Part shown: piece by piece, positions 6,349 to 6,368 of the stretch
Numbering within the stretch: the first letter of the stretch is position 1
Layout: every line of letters begins with the position of its first letter
Origin: Candidatus Cloacimonas sp. 4484_140
GTDB lineage: Bacteria; Cloacimonadota; Cloacimonadia; JGIOTU-2
NCBI GenBank assembly: GCA_002049945.1
Contig: MVCT01000085.1
Span: 1-6,368 of the forward strand
Direction of reading: 5' to 3'
DNA: 6,368 bases
Position numbers and translations under genes: made by a program
The notes under the pieces: model-generated
Databases searched by the model: none
The model's input: only the letters and a program-made list of their open reading frames with translations
Told to the model about the DNA's origin: nothing

Positions 6349-6368
6349 TTGAAAAATTTGACAAGGAT

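Noticed and set aside
1..6368. tRNA or rRNA genes, CRISPR arrays, insertion sequences, and phage or defence genes.
   Set aside because: No cloverleaf-like segment, regular repeat-spacer pattern, transposase motif or long terminal inverted repeats were seen on either strand.

Overview
The window is 6.4 kb of AT-rich bacterial DNA. It holds the 3' part of one gene on the + strand and a block of - strand genes that converges on it. The only clue to the host is the end of the + strand protein: a YPNP...SGIY-type C-terminal module of the sort used as a type IX secretion (Por) sorting signal. Together with the anaerobe-style iron-sulfur flavoenzyme genes, this suggests a member of the FCB group, for example Cloacimonadota or a relative. 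That is an inference; no marker gene is present.

Layout. Positions 1-1248 (+) encode the C-terminal part of a secreted clostripain-type (C11) cysteine peptidase, cut by the window edge just before its catalytic Cys. Positions 1249-1468 are a convergent intergenic spacer with a DnaA-box-like tandem, a long-loop inverted repeat and a weak - strand terminator candidate. Positions 1469-2620 (-) encode a DAO-family FAD-dependent amine/amino-acid dehydrogenase. Positions 2627-4696 (-) encode its probable electron-transfer partner, in which a plant-type 2Fe-2S domain, an FAD/nucleotide-binding oxidoreductase, a 2x[4Fe-4S] ferredoxin module and a BFD-like 2Fe-2S domain form one chain. Positions 4712-6228 (-) hold a nucleotide-sugar dehydrogenase gene that is whole in content but broken by a frameshift near 6011-6015. 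Positions 6229-6368 are its leader, with a strong Shine-Dalgarno site, a hairpin plus U-run and promoter-like boxes.

How the genes fit together. The three - strand loci are spaced 15 and 6 nt apart, with no room for promoters, so they probably share a transcript that starts upstream of 6228. The last two make a coherent pair: the DAO subunit would oxidise a secondary amine or amino acid such as proline or sarcosine, and the multi-cofactor subunit would pass the electrons on. This resembles HcnA/B/C, heterotetrameric sarcosine oxidase and archaeal dye-linked proline dehydrogenases, and the substrate cannot be read from the sequence. The sugar-nucleotide dehydrogenase in front is not an obvious functional partner.

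The most notable points are the broken lead gene, whose lesion fits a 10-bp deletion between GAT repeats, and the four-module fusion subunit. I found no convincing wholly new system, RNA gene, CRISPR array or insertion sequence.
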